Positions 1 to 11,572 of a DNA stretch of 64,000 nucleotides are shown one piece after another. The notes beneath the pieces are model-generated. The model ran no database searches and was not told the DNA's origin. It was given only the letters and a program-made list of their open reading frames with translations. The translations under genes were made by a program, and so were the position numbers. Source of the stretch: Cenococcum geophilum 1.58 (Eukaryota > Ascomycota > Dothideomycetes > Gloniales > Gloniaceae); NCBI GenBank assembly GCA_001692895.1, contig KV748194.1, positions 2,476,746 through 2,540,745 of the forward strand. The letters run 5' to 3'. The number at the start of each line of letters is the position of its first letter. Positions within the stretch are counted from its first letter, which is position 1.

Positions 1-789
1 CCTGTTCCTAGCTTCCTACCTATACTTACTATAGTAGAGGAGCTTCTAATTGCGCGCGTATACGTTTATCTATAAGTCGTATATATACGCGGCTAGTAAT
101 ATTGCTATACTAGCTACGTTTGCTGCTTTAGCTAGAATACACTAAAGACTTAGAGGCAGCTACTACGGCTACCTACTAAACTCGATATACTAGTCGTGAG
201 GCTTATAGTAGTAGAGGGTGGTTAATACTTAAGTTGGCGGTTTACTAAGCGGTATACCGTAAGGCGCTCTACTATAGCACTATGGCTTTACTTTCTAAAG
301 GTTAATCATCCTAATTATCGCGATGTTGAAATATATAGCACCTGGCTTATTAGCTTACCCGAAAATGGCTCTATATTAAATTAGCTACCTTATATTAATA
401 AGTTGGAGTTTAACAATTCTACTTCTATGTAACGTCCTTCTGCTATTAATCCTCTACCTACTAAGCTTGGTAGTAATATACTAGATAGCGAATTTAATAA
501 CGATATACTAGATACTTTGGTTCCTAATCTAGTGCCTAACCTTAATAAATTGGAACTTTTGGGTTGTAAGGTTTAATACCAATAAGACCTATAAATAGGC
601 CTAGAGGTTCCTACTATGCGGTAAACACCTCTCTCTAAGTAATTAGCTAGTTTTATTATGCGCGGCGCCTTTCCTACTCTATTTCCTTATAGCAAAGCCG
701 ACTTTAATATGCCATGAAGCCGTATAGTTACCCTAGCTGCTTACGCTAAGTATATACTTAAGTATTAGGACGGTCGGTTTGGCCGCTAC

Positions 790-1700
790 CCCTTATTTTA
801 CTACTATATGTTTAATCGGATTATAAAAGAGCAAGCCCTTAACGCCACCCGCTTCCTTTACAGCCGATTAAATAAAAATAGTCTATCTTTAGATAAGCTT
901 AATAATCTTATAAATAGTAGTAGGGGTAACTAGGTTTTAAATAAGATTATACGGTATATACGGAAGCTTAAGGGCACCAGGCCTTACTGAAAGTAGAAGA
1001 GAAATAAGCTTACGGCTTATACTAAAAATATTTAAAGCGGGTCTCTTTTCTTTACACTTAGCGCTACTAATCTATATTGGCATGATCTACACTATTATAT
1101 GCCTTGATTTAATAAATATAAGGCTGCTAATAAGGCTTAGCGCTACCGGATTGCTTCTTAGAATCTTAATAATAACCCGCATATTGCTACTTACTGGCTA
1201 TATTACCGCTTTAATCTGTTTAGAAAGCACGTGCTTATAGGTCTATTTAATGGCACTAACTTTTAGTCCTAATATAAGTGGTAGGCGTGAGGTAGTGGCT
1301 ATATATATGGCTTCTTATAGAGTTTAATAGCCCTAAGGCTAGATCCGTTAACTAGTGAATTAAGGGCGGCTTTTGCTAAGCACTGGGCTGCTTTTATATC
1401 CGTAATAAATTTTGATTAATCTAGGCCTCCTAATCTTTAATATTCTTCTACTTTTAGCTATAAAAAACACCTTAACACTAGTAAGCTTCTTACTGCCTGC
1501 CTTAATCGATTTTAACGGCACTGTAATTGTACTAAATCTTACTACTTAAGATTAAAGAAAGGCTCCGCTAGAGCGAAGGAGTGCCGCTTTTACTTTCTAC
1601 GCTTTCTCCGCGATAAGGCCGCTGTATTAAAGGATTAAAACCTATATTACTGGACGTTCTGTCTATAGCGTAACAATAAGCTTCTTAATAGCTATAATTT
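790..1700 (+). pseudogene. Helitron Rep (Helitron_like_N, HUH nuclease region) remnant
   Basis: Near 1216-1320 the frame reads FRKHVLIGLFNG, then a stretch matching the conserved WYRYEWQARGSGHIHG block of Helitron Rep proteins. Here each Gln codon is TAG or TAA, and the histidines of the HIHG metal-binding motif are both Tyr (YIYG at about 1300-1311). His to Tyr is CAC/CAT to TAC/TAT, the transition RIP makes. In living elements this domain nicks DNA to start rolling-circle transposition. Loss of the histidines, the upstream stops and the missing Arg/Trp codons make it inactive. Identification rests on motif order and on the helicase downstream; domain edges are approximate. Confidence 0.75.
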
Positions 1701-2689
1701 AGCTATAATACTAGCGTAGATAGCAAATATTAATACGTCGCCCGCTATAAGCATATTAGTAATAGTTAACTATATAGGTAAATATTACAGTAAGGAAGAG
1801 AAGAAGTTAACTTCCTACTAGGAGTTACTCTAATTAGTATAGCCGCACGCTAATAGTCTTTATGCCTTTAGTTTAATAGTAGCTAAGTTTATAAACAAGC
1901 TTATTGCTAAACGCGATTAGTTAGCGCAGGAGGTATTCTATCTGCTTTTTAATATTCCCCTTTCTAAAGGCTTAAGGAATGTAGTAACTTTAGACTACCG
2001 CTAAGAGGATAACCAAAGCGCTATATATAAGCTTAAGGATGGGCAACTAAGAGGGTACGGACTATCTAACTATAAGAAATATAAGTACCGCCTAGATAGG
2101 GTAGAGGATGTTACTTCCTACTCTATTTTAATTACTTTACTTATAAGCGTCGGCTAAGAGTAAGGCCTTAAGTTATATTATACTTTCCGCAATATAACGG
2201 CGATCGTTCCTATCCGTAGTATCCTAAGTTCTACCGTGTAAAGCTTATTCTTTATTACCCATAAAGGGAGTATAAGGAAGTAGCTACTTATACTAATAGA
2301 TTTAGGGCCCCTAATTATATGGCTTCCTATTAGGCTTATATTAACTTTTATTAGCACCCGCCTAACTACTTCTATAATTGGAAACTAGAGGAAGGTCGCG
2401 AAACAACTAATAATATTAATAAGTTTAAGGGCGATTTCGCAGATAACTTAGAGCTATATTAGTCCTTTAAGGCCCTATATGCCTGTGTTTAAAATACTAA
2501 TAGAGTTAAAATTAAGGATCCTGATAGGCTTAGTAATAGGGAGCTTAATTATAACTATAATTAGAGTATATATTAGGGTACGTACCCGGAGCTTAATAAG
2601 AGGACTTATTGGCAGGAAGTACGGCTATAGCCTCTACCGTAGAGCCGCCTATCCTAAATAGCAACTCCGTCCTCCTTATAACTAGGTTA

Positions 2690-4070
2690 GCGTTATATCT
2701 ATAATATTATAGTTAATCACTATAGGCAGATCTAAGTGGGCCTTGGCCCCCCCCTACTGCGGATTAATGTTAATAAAGAGGTAGGAACTAACAAATCGTA
2801 TTTTATTGCTGTCCTCTTTACTACGCTCTATAATATAGTAAGGGCTAATAGTAAGCCGTCGCTATTAGCTTAAGCTGCCCCTATTAGGGTAGCTGCCTTT
2901 AGTATTAACGGCAGAACTATATACGATCTATTAAGGTTGCCGGTAAACCGTCCGTTTAAGAAATTGCCTGCTACTAGTCTTACGTCTCTATAACAAGCTT
3001 TTAAGGATATTTACTATTTTATTCTTAACGAGAAATCTATAATCAGGTAAGTATATCTGGCCTAGATTAACTACCGCCTCCGTTAGATCTACCCTATATA
3101 TAATAACAACTATTTTAAAGGCTTAAACATCTTACTAGTAGGCGATTTCTATTAGCTTCCCCCTATAGGTTAGGCGGCCTTATACAGCAATCTACCCGCT
3201 AGGCTGTTAGAGCTTGCTAGCTATAGAAAGGGAGCCTATAAGGCAATTAACCGAATAGCTGTCCTAGATTAAGTTATACGGTAGGGCGGTAATAACGCTA
3301 AAAGCTCTGTATTTAGGACCGCCCTTATAAAGCTACGTGGTAATTCTATAAGTAAATTAACCTAGAAGCTTCTTTTAACTAGGTGTAAGCAGGGCCTATC
3401 CACTAATAAGGTTGCGGGCTTTAACGACGCAATTCGGCTATATGGCATACGCGCTGCTATAGGTAAGTATAATACTACTTAGCTTCGCGATCTTTTACAG
3501 CTAGTAGTGGCTATTAAGTTAGTTAACACTAGTGTAGGTGTACGGAAAGTCACTCCTAATTAGTACGATACTATAGAGAATCTAGCCCTATGTATTGGCG
3601 TAAAAGTAATACTAATATAGAATATCTAGGTTGAACTAGGCTTAGTAAACGGTACTACTAGTATAGTTAAAGATATCGTATAGAAGGGACACGCGGATAT
3701 TAAAAAGGATTAGCCTTAGTTACTACTAGTTACTGTAAATGGGTATAACGGACCTGCCCTATTTACTTAGTAGGATAGTAAGAAGGTCATCCCTATATTT
3801 TCCGTGCTTTATAAGTAAGAGGGTATAAAAGGCTCTTACTTACGGCGTTAATTTCTAATTACTCTGGCTTTTGCTTTTACTATATATAAAAGCTAGGGCC
3901 TAATACTTAACCGGGTAGTTCTAGATATTAAGGAAAAGAATAAAACAGCCGGGCTAACCTATATAGCAATCTTACGAGTTAAGAAGCTTTTAGGGCTTAT
4001 ATTTAAATATAGGTTTAATATAGAACGATTTTAATTATCTATAAATAAGACTAAAGAGGTATAATAAGAA
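2690..4070 (+). pseudogene. Helitron PIF1-like DNA helicase remnant
   Basis: Several SF1B/PIF1 motifs occur in order. A Walker A remnant reads GTNKS at about 2784-2798 (expected GTGKS). Motif II with the QLPP signature is at 3135-3170 (LLVGDFY, stop, LPPIG, the stop replacing Gln). The C-terminal block at about 3594-3690 reads CIGVKVILI then VELGLVNGTTSIVKDIV. Motif VI is at about 3860-3900 (ITLAFAFTIYKS, stop, GL; normally TIHKSQG). In Helitrons this helicase unwinds the displaced strand. Premature stops are almost all TAA/TAG at expected Gln codons. It follows the Rep remnant with about 1 kb of poorly matched sequence between them. Confidence 0.85.
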
Positions 4071-4130
4071 GATTTTGCATAGAGGTAGTAGTAACTACTT
4101 ATAAACGACTTTTCCTAATTAGGAAATTAT

Positions 4131-4734
4131 ATACTGGCTTAGAGGTAAGCGGAGAATATAGTATTTATCTTAGTTTCCTAACTTTTAAACAGCTTAACCG
4201 CGAAATCCAATTTTCTAAATTTTAACCCCCCTATCCGTTCTACCTTCTTACCGCTTTTAGAGCTGTTAAATATACATATAATGGTATATAGGGAGAATTA
4301 GCAGTACTGCCGGATTAATATTGCTGCTATCTATAGCGTTAATCGATTTTTAGAAATTTTTAAGAAGTTATATAACCTCTAAGAATACTTAGGACCGCAT
4401 ATTAGCAGCCACGACTTCTTTATACTATAGTTAAGATTTTATATATACTGCACCTAGAGCTGCTTACAATAACTATTACATATAAATCTGCCGATTTACA
4501 AATTAAAATTTAGATATAGTTAGAGCTATTAGTAGGGGTTATTAATCGCGCTCCCTATAACAAAATTTTAAAATTTAGTAATCTAAACTAACGAATTAAA
4601 TTAAAAGTTTGGAACGTCTAAATAAGGTTCTACTAAGACGCTAGCTAAACCCTAACCTAGACCTTTCCTAACCTATTAAATTCTAAAAATAATAACCTTT
4701 ACTAAATTAAAAATTAACCTTATCCTTAATAAGC
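4131..4734. other. AT-rich RIP-degraded stretch, unassigned
   Basis: About 600 bases of AT-rich sequence between the helicase remnant and the next recognisable block. I found no protein motif on either strand and no repeat shared with the rest of the window. It could hold the Helitron 3' end and flanking sequence. Confidence 0.4.
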
Positions 4735-5190
4735 TATTTAATTGGATTTAATAGTTCTTTATTATCTAAGACATAGCTAAAACTAACAAGGTATAGCAGT
4801 ATATCAACCTATTTTAAAAAAAAAGACGATCTTCTAAAGCTAGAACTACTAAGTTAGCCTATACTAAGGGACATATTACCTATGGCTATATTAATAGTAA
4901 AGCTAGACCTAAACTAGCTTACTGCCTATAACTAGCTCTATGCTAAATATAAGGACGATCTACGCGTATACTAGAAGCAAAAATAGGCTATAAACGATAT
5001 TAACAACTACATTGTTCGCACTATATCGGTAGCCTACCTTTCACTTATTAATAGCCTTAGTAGTTAGTTACATTAAATATTTAAGGCGTCTCTACTACTA
5101 TAGTAGCTACTGTAGTAACAGAAACACCCTATATTTTAGTAAGTAATTAAGCCCATCTTATATAAGAATCTTATGCTATTAGTACTTACT
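4735..5190 (+). pseudogene. Possible copia-type gag remnant
   Basis: A forward frame with stops mostly at Gln positions gives text such as LYAKYKDDLRVY, then AINDINNYIVRTISVAYLSL. The spacing resembles the UBN2-like gag of Ty1/copia elements (a basic and Trp/Tyr-rich start, then an alternating hydrophobic helix before the zinc knuckle). No zinc knuckle or protease follows, because the tandem array starts at 5209. The call is weak; a degraded unrelated gene is possible. Confidence 0.3.
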
Positions 5191-5208
5191 AAATTATATA
5201 CTTGCAGG

Positions 5209-6205
5209 GCCTCCTCCTATCTATAAATACTCCCTCCTTTATATTTTCCTTTTTTCTTCTTTCTTCTTCCTTATAAGAGCTAAAGGTGCTCTAATACCCC
5301 TTCCTAGTCCCTATTAAGGGATCTATTAGTTAATATAGTAATATAAATAGTATTGGATAATAAAATAGGAGAGAGAGAATAGAAAGGATAGAGGAGCCTC
5401 TAGTATATATTAGTCGAGTAACGTTACTAGCTATATTATAGCTGCCTAATCTCCTATACTTATAGGCCTCCTCCTATCTATAAATACTCCCTCCTCTATA
5501 CCTTCCTTTCTTTTTTTCTTCTTCCTTATAAGAGCTAGAGGTGCTCTAATACTCCTTCCTAGTCCCTACTAAGAGATCTATTAGTTAACGTAGTGATATA
5601 GACAGCATCTAATAAGGAGACGAGTAAAAGAGGAGATAGAAAGGATGGAGGGGTGTCTAGTAGGTATTAGTTAAGTAACGTTAATGTTTATATTATAGCT
5701 GCCTAATCTCCCGTTTATAGGCCTCCTCCTATTTATAAATACTCCCTCCTCTATACCTTTCTTTCTTCTTTTCTTCTTCCTTATAAGAGCTAGAGGTGCT
5801 CTAATACTCTTTCCTAGTCCCTATTAAGGGATATATTAGTTAATATAGTAATATAGACAGCATCTAATAAGGAGACGAGTAAAAGAGGAGATAGAAAGGA
5901 CGGAGGGGCGTCCGGTAGATATTAGTTAAGCAACGTTAATATCTATATTATAGCTGCCTAATCTCCCGTTTATAGGCCTCCTTCCATTTATAAATACTCC
6001 CTCCTCTATACCTTCCTCTCTTTTTCTTTCTTCTTTCCTATAAGAGCTAGAGGCGCTCTAATACCCCTCCCTAGTCTTTACTAAGGGATTTATTAGTTAA
6101 TATAGCGATATAGATAGTATTAGATAAGGAGATAGGTAAAAGAGGAGATAGAAAGGACGGAGGAACCTCTAGTAGGTGTTAGTTAAGCAACATTAATAGC
6201 GGTTT
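5209..6205. repeat. Tandem array, four copies of a ~255-bp unit
   Basis: Units begin at 5209, 5464, 5720 and 5975, so the period is 255-256 bases. Each unit starts ggcctcctcc, carries a TATAAATAC box, a C/T-rich tract, a block like agagctagaggtgctctaat, and ends with ttagttaagcaacgttaat-like sequence. Differences between units are mostly C/T and G/A changes plus a few indels. The TATA-like box followed by a pyrimidine tract resembles an LTR promoter, so the array could be a multiplied LTR segment, but no LTR partner was found in the window. Small indels break any shared reading frame, so I do not call it coding. Confidence 0.9.
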
Positions 6206-7059
6206 TTGTTACCTAAAAATTACGTTATATAATAATATTTAGGAACGCAAATATATACCCCTATCCCATACTTACACCACTATTAAATATTCTAGATTTC
6301 GTACTTAGAGCTACTTATAATAGGCATTCTTAGAAGATCTACCGGTTTAAAGCTCTATAATTAAACGTTATTAACATTTTATATAGGGGTTGTCAATTAA
6401 GCTCCTAGGATATAATTTTTAAAGTTTAATACTATACTAATATTACGACCTTCTTGCAGTGGCTAAGCCACCCCTAATCTCCTCCCCCTCCTCCTCCCTC
6501 CTATTACTTGGCGCCGAGCTATTACGTCGTTGCCGAGCCATTGCGTTGTCATACGTCCGAACTAGGTGGGTAATAACGTGGTTATTTAATTATGTTAGAT
6601 GTCTGCATATAGTTATATCTCTTCCTATACGCGTATTTAATTGAGTTAGGGTAGTAGACTTACTTTAATTCCAGCTATACAACGATTTAGTTATTAGGTA
6701 TTAAAAATATTTAATATATAAAGCTTTAAATTAGAATTATAATCTACTATATTAGATCCTACGTAAAGGGCTCTATATTAAAGCTCTGCAGTCTAAATAT
6801 ATACTAGATTTGTAACCAATATAATCCTTAAGCCCAGCTTAAGTAGGGCGCCTTAGTTACTGTAGTAGATTCTTACCTAGTAGTAACTAAGGCGCCTTAA
6901 TCTTACTACTACTTCTAAATTAAGTAAAAGCTCTATATAGGGGGGGTCCTAAGGGGTCTCCCCTTAGAGAACCTTATCTCTATATATATTAATTAAAGTC
7001 TATATAATAAAGCTCTAAAATTAATTAGCTTATTACTTATAAACTTAGGTTAAAATTTA
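6206..7059. other. Intergenic AT-rich sequence with a GC-richer pocket
   Basis: No element or gene recognised. Bases about 6455-6560 are distinctly GC-richer and start with the near-palindrome gtggctaagccac; a 61-codon open frame lies there but shows no motif and is probably chance. A 15-bp perfect inverted repeat lies at 6847-6896 (listed separately). Confidence 0.5.
6847..6896. repeat. Perfect 15-bp inverted repeat (hairpin)
   Basis: Arm ggcgccttagttact at 6847-6861 is exactly repeated in reverse complement at 6882-6896, with a 20-base loop. In a region otherwise scrambled by transitions, a perfect GC-containing pair stands out. It might be the centre of a miniature inverted-repeat element; no target duplication was found. 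Confidence 0.7.
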
Positions 7060-7290
7060 CGTTAGGGGATTAATGTTCCGCATATTAAGCTAGGACTACC
7101 CCTAAGAAGAATTTTCTGTTAGGGGAAAGGGGATAAAACGATAAATAAATCCACCTTTAGCTCGCTAGGCAGTAGGAATTAAGTCTTAAAAGTTAGAAAA
7201 TCGATTGTTTTTAATGGTAAAATGGGTATACGTAAGTTTTAAAGTATAGCGCTACCTTTTGGTAAGGTTGCATATGCGGTAAAGGTTTTT
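7060..7290 (-). mobile_element. Half-LINE copy E: 5' leader only
   Basis: Reverse complement of the leader shared by the other half-LINE copies: it starts at about 7290 with aaaacctttaccgcatatgc and runs through the conserved ctagcgagctaaaggtgg and gaaaattcttcttaggggta blocks, then stops at about 7080, before ORF1. Homologous leaders lie at 10408, 49472 (-), 51280 and 61325. It abuts LINE ORF2 sequence at 7291, so it is a truncated insertion or a rearranged piece. Confidence 0.75.
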
Positions 7291-8292
7291 TTCCTTTATA
7301 TATTTTAGGGTAGTAAAGATCTCTTTGCCTTATACTTTTTCTAAAAAGCTATTCTACTAGCTAGTTTTAGCTTCTCTTATTATATAGAAGTATTGATTTT
7401 TAGCTTCCTTATAGGCTTCTAATCTAGAACTTTTAGTAGGTTGCTCTTCTTAGAGTCTTTCTAATTTTGCTATTTTTTTCTTTTCTATAGAAGCTCTTTA
7501 TTCTACTATAGTTTAGAAAATTCGTAGGGTTTAGATCTAGGGATAGCTTTCTTTACTACTAGCTTTATATAACTAGTAAGATCTTCTACTAGGTTATCTA
7601 CTAGAGTACTTAAGCTTCTATCCCTAGGTCTATAGGAATCCTCTAGGGAGGCTAGGGGGCCTTTTTCTCCTATCTCTATATATAGGTTTTCTCCTACTAA
7701 TTCTTCTAGTACTAAAACCTTTACTTCTAGTTCTAGTTCCTAAGCTAGTTTAACTAGTATATTAGATGGTATTAGCTAGTATATTAGCTAGTATATTAGG
7801 TAACGTATTAGCTAGTATATTAGGTAACATATTAGGTAATATATTAGGATATAAGCCGGAATATAGACGTTTTAGAACTAGGGTCTTCTAGGTATATAGA
7901 GACTCAATCCTACGCAAATAGACATTATTAATTATATTAAGTTTACCCACTTCACTTACTTTACTATATTGTTCACCCTTATATTAAATCTATAGAAGGT
8001 CCCTTTTTATTTATCTAAATTTAGTAGTTAGTAGTTATATTTACTTAGCCAGTCTACTAGTTCTTTAGCCTCCCTAGTTAGATTTCTGGCTAGTGCGTTC
8101 CACTATATATAGTGTAGGTTATAGTCTTCTATTAGTATAAAGGGGATATCTAGTTCTAGTTCTAGAATGGTTTTAGAGATAGTAGTTTTACTATTTCTTT
8201 AGGTTCTAGAGTTCTTGTCTAGCTATCTCTTATTATAGATATTAAATAATAAAAACCTTTTAAACCGGCCGTGGATTTCTAATGCTATAATA
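7291..8292 (-). pseudogene. LINE ORF2 fragment (endonuclease and following linker), RIP-degraded
   Basis: On the minus strand 8280-7976 reads FLLFNIYNKR, then LDIPFILIEDYNLHYI, matching the AP-endonuclease block of non-LTR retrotransposons (fllfNIYNE ... lIGDFNLHH; Gly to Glu and Asp/Phe changes fit RIP). The linker between endonuclease and RT continues at 7745-7291 (AIPRSKPYEFSKL and basic residues). The two parts are separated by a piece of copia LTR at 7752-7975. RT is absent. This is likely the autonomous family that shares ends with the half-LINEs; a match to the ORF2 C-terminus at 44815-46745 is expected but they do not overlap. Confidence 0.7.
7752..7975 (-). repeat. Copia LTR fragment, inverted relative to the LTR at 8293
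   Basis: Reverse complement of the central part of the LTR at 8293-8654: it holds the same ctaggtatatagagactcaa block, then an array of near-palindromic actaggtaatacgttacc-type units. Both ends of the LTR are missing. It interrupts LINE ORF2 sequence. Confidence 0.75.
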
Positions 8293-8654
8293 TATTAATT
8301 TAGGGAAGCGGAGGTTGGAGGACGATAGGGTAAACGATGTAGTGAAGTAAGTAAAGTGGATAAACTTAATATAATTAATAATATCTATCTACGGGGGATT
8401 GAGTCTCTATATACTTAGAAAACCCTAGTTCTAAAATATTTATATCCCGGCTTATATTCTAATACGTTACCTAATACACTAGCTAATATACTAGGTAATA
8501 CGTTACCTAATATACTAGCTAATACACTGGCTGATACCATCTAATATACTAGTTAATACACTAGCTAATACCATCTAATACACTATGTAAAGCCGTAGGG
8601 TTCTTCTAGGGTGTTCTTATATAACGCTTATATAAGCAATATTAGAGCTCATCA
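8293..8654 (+). repeat. Copia 5' LTR (about 362 bp)
   Basis: Begins tattaatttagggaagcgg (ancestral start probably TGTTAATTTAGG as at 23495) and ends near gagctcatca. It shares its whole length with the solo LTR at 23495-23871 and in part with 61109-61323. The middle is an array of roughly 20-base near-palindromic units built from ctaatatactaggtaata and gttacctaat. The downstream copia pol remnant is in the same orientation, so this is its left LTR. Exact termini are uncertain because both dinucleotide ends are mutated. Confidence 0.7.
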
Positions 8655-10076
8655 TTAATAGAAATTAATTAACTTAAAAAACAAAAGACTTAGAATATTA
8701 TTAATTTATTACCTAATAGAAAGGCTCTAAAAACTTAATGGGTGTATAAGATTAAAATAGATTAAAATAACTAAATAATTAAATATAAAGCCAGATAGGT
8801 AGTAAAAGGCTTTAGTTAGCAATATGGTATAGATTATAAAGAAACATTTGCAAATACTTGCCGCCCAGAAGAGTATAAAATGCTACTATATTTAGCAGCT
8901 TACTATAATTAGGAAATAGTATAATGGGACTTTAAAAATATATTTACGCATGCTAATATAGATAAGGAGCTATATGTAGAACAACTAGAAGGTGTTACTA
9001 TAATACTAAATAAGGTATATAAATTAAATAAAGCTCTATATAGCCTAAAATAATTACTAAGAATATGGTATAACTACCTAGCAAATGACCTTAAAAAAGA
9101 AGGATTTTATCCTATCTTTGCAGATTAGGCAGTATTTAAAAATAATATAGTAGGCATTATAATAATCTGCCATGTAGAGAATCTACTAGTATTTAGCCTA
9201 AATATTAAATAAATAAATAAAATCCAAATAAAACTAGGGAAAGACCTAGAATTAACAAATTTGGGACTAGTTTCCTATTTCCTAGGTATGGAAATTACTA
9301 GAGATCGTAAATATAAGGTTATAAAATTAAACTAAAAGAAATATACCTAAAATATCTTATAAAGGTTTAATAAACAAAATCTAAATCCAGTATCTACCCC
9401 TGGAATTATTAGCTTAAAAATAAAAAAGAATATAGAATAGGCCTTTCCTAAAAATATAAAATAGTATTAATAAGAAGTAGGAAGCCTAATATACTTATCT
9501 ACAAAGACTAGGCCTAATATAGCCTATAACGTAAATACCTGCGCTAGATTTATGTTAAATCTAAATAAAATATATTACTAGGCACTTAATTAAATTTAGA
9601 AATACCTAAATTATACCCCTACCTTAGGAATTACCTATTCTGGACAATCAGAACCTTATATTTTAGGTTACTGCGATTTAGATTAAGGGGGTTATATAAT
9701 AGATTGAAAATTAACTAGAGTATACTACTTCTCATTTAGTAGAAGCCTTATAAGCTAGGTAAGTTAATTATAAAAAAAGTTACTCTATTTAGCTGTGAAG
9801 CTAAATATATGGCCCTAAAAGAGGCTATAAAGGAATATCTATATTTAATAAGCGTTATTAAACAGCTTAATATAAAAAACAAAGGAAAATTCCATTTATT
9901 TACAGACAGCCTATTAGTAATTAAATTGGCGAATAATCTAGAATATTATGCTAAGACCAAGCATATTAATATATAATACTACTTTATACAAGAACACGTA
10001 ACAAATAATATAATATATAGCTAAGCTATATAAGTACGAAAGAACAGCTAGCTAATATGCTTACTAAATGTAAGGC
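8655..10076 (+). pseudogene. Copia pol remnant: reverse transcriptase and RNase H
   Basis: The frame from about 8700 reads KIKYKAR-like text, VVKGFS, QYGIDYKETFANTCRPEEYK, then WDFKNIFTHANIDKELYVEQ: the Ty1/copia RT start (KYKARLVVKG, QxxGIDYxETFAP, WDVKNAFLH). At about 9040 comes LNKALYSLK, and the YVDD box survives as CHVENLLVF (Asp-Asp to Glu-Asn). RNase H follows at 9660-9840 (GYCDLD). The end, KEQLANMLTKCK at about 10040-10076, matches the usual STKEQLADMLTK terminus. Gag, protease and integrase are missing between the LTR and RT, so it was deleted internally before or after insertion. Stops sit mainly at Gln/Trp codons. No 3' LTR is seen before the half-LINE at 10408. Confidence 0.85.
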
Positions 10077-10407
10077 AGTATTGCCAGGGTGTACGGTAGG
10101 GAGCAGGCAAGCCGAGCATGAGTCACATAGGGAGTCGATGGAAGAGGACGATATGGTAATGAGGGTAGGCAATAGCCTCGTACTGAGAGAGACGAACCGA
10201 TGGGGGAGGAAGGAGGCTGCAAGCCCGAGGAGCTTATAAGGGGTGGCCAAGGCCTAGCCGAAGGCTAGCCTTGGCAGCCCCTGAGAGCTCCCGGGATGTA
10301 GCCGAGTAAGGGACCAAAAGTACCCTTACACTAAAGCACTAAGTGGACCCACTTTTAAGAATTTGGTTAGGCAGATAAACCTGCTACCAATAATAAATAA
10401 AATTGAT
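10077..10407. other. GC-normal pocket after copia RNase H
   Basis: About 250 bases (10077-10330) are GC-rich compared with everything around and lack the TAA/TAG excess. A hairpin-like ccaaggcctagcc / ggctagccttgg pair lies near 10245-10280. Overlapping open frames on both strands (60 and 74 codons) show no motif. It follows the copia RNase H directly, so it may be a low-copy 3' region that escaped RIP. Confidence 0.5.
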
Positions 10408-11572
10408 AAACTATTACCGCATATGCAACCTTACTAAAAGGTAGCACCACACTTTAAAACTTACGCATACCCATCTTACTATTAAAAACAATCGATTTTC
10501 CAACTTTTAAGACTTAATTCCTACTGCCTAGCGAGCTAGAGGTGGATTTATTTATCGTTTTACCCCCTTTCCCCTAATAGAAAATTCTTCTTAGGGGTAG
10601 TCCTAGCTTATAAGTAAGGTACGGATAAGAACACCAAAACTAAATACCAAAACTACGAACTATAGAGGCTAGATTTTCTACTACCTTTTAGCCTAATCTC
10701 CCTAGAAATCTTCTAGTAGGATTAGTAAGGAGAAAGGGTATAAGGATAGTAAAAACTAGGAAACCCCCCTATAAGATACAAAATGCTAAGGCCTAATAGG
10801 TCCAAAAAAAAACCTCTTATAGAAATAAGTAATAAAGATTCTATATCTACTTTTTCTCCCCTTCTCCTTCTCCTGGCCTATTTAGGACAGGAGAAAAAAG
10901 AGAATATCTTTAGTCTTCTCCTAAAAAAGAAAACTAAAAACCTATAAAAAGACAATAAAATTAATAACTACTACGGCTAGTACGCCTAGTATACCTTCCT
11001 ATTCTCATTCTCTAGAACAATATTTAAGCGAGGCTTTAGAGAACCTAATTAAGGCCTATAAAGGGATACAAAATAAAGAAAAAGAAAAATAAGTTAGACG
11101 TCTAATAGACTATACAGAAAGTATTCTAATAGGAGAAAACCCCTTTGTAAAAGAAGAAGAAGAAAAGGTAAAAGATGTCCTAAAAGGACTAGTTAAAGAA
11201 GTAAGAGCTTTCTATAAGGAGGTAGCCCCTACTAAAGAAACCTATATAGAGAGGCTAAAGAAGAACTTCCCTACTTCGTCCTCTCTACCCTTATTACTAC
11301 TATCTCCTACCCCTTCCACTTTTACTAGAAGTAAGAAAAAGCAGCTATAAAAAAGGAAGCTAGTCTTAATTACTGATAAAAAGAACTAACCTTTAGATAC
11401 CTTCTCTATACGGAATAAAGTTAACTAACTATTTGTATTAAAACTGTAAGTAGAAAAGCCAGCACTAGCGTCTATAGCTAGAACTAAAGGAAAATAAAAT
11501 ATTCTCCTTATAACTACAGAAGAGTATAATATAGATTTCTTAGTCAAATATAAGGAGATCTGGTATAACTAC

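Larger units (their letters stand above)
1..4130 (+). mobile_element. Helitron (rolling-circle transposon), RIP-degraded, left end outside window
   Basis: One forward reading frame family can be followed through the block, with stops at glutamine positions. Bases 1-100 read like the segment upstream of the Rep domain in fungal Helitrons (LTIVEELLIARVYVYL, then VVYIRG; DUF6570-like). The Helitron_like_N Rep domain follows to about 1330 and a PIF1-type helicase from about 2690 to 4070. The order Rep then helicase on one strand is diagnostic of a Helitron. The left terminus lies outside the window, and I could not find a convincing 3' hairpin with CTRR end near 4130, so the right boundary is approximate. 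All coding capacity is lost to RIP-type transitions. It is probably an old, dead copy. Confidence 0.82.

Noticed and set aside
5209-6205. Regularly spaced repeats that might suggest CRISPR
   Set aside because: Whole 255-bp units are repeated, with no short repeat/variable spacer pattern, and the context is eukaryotic.
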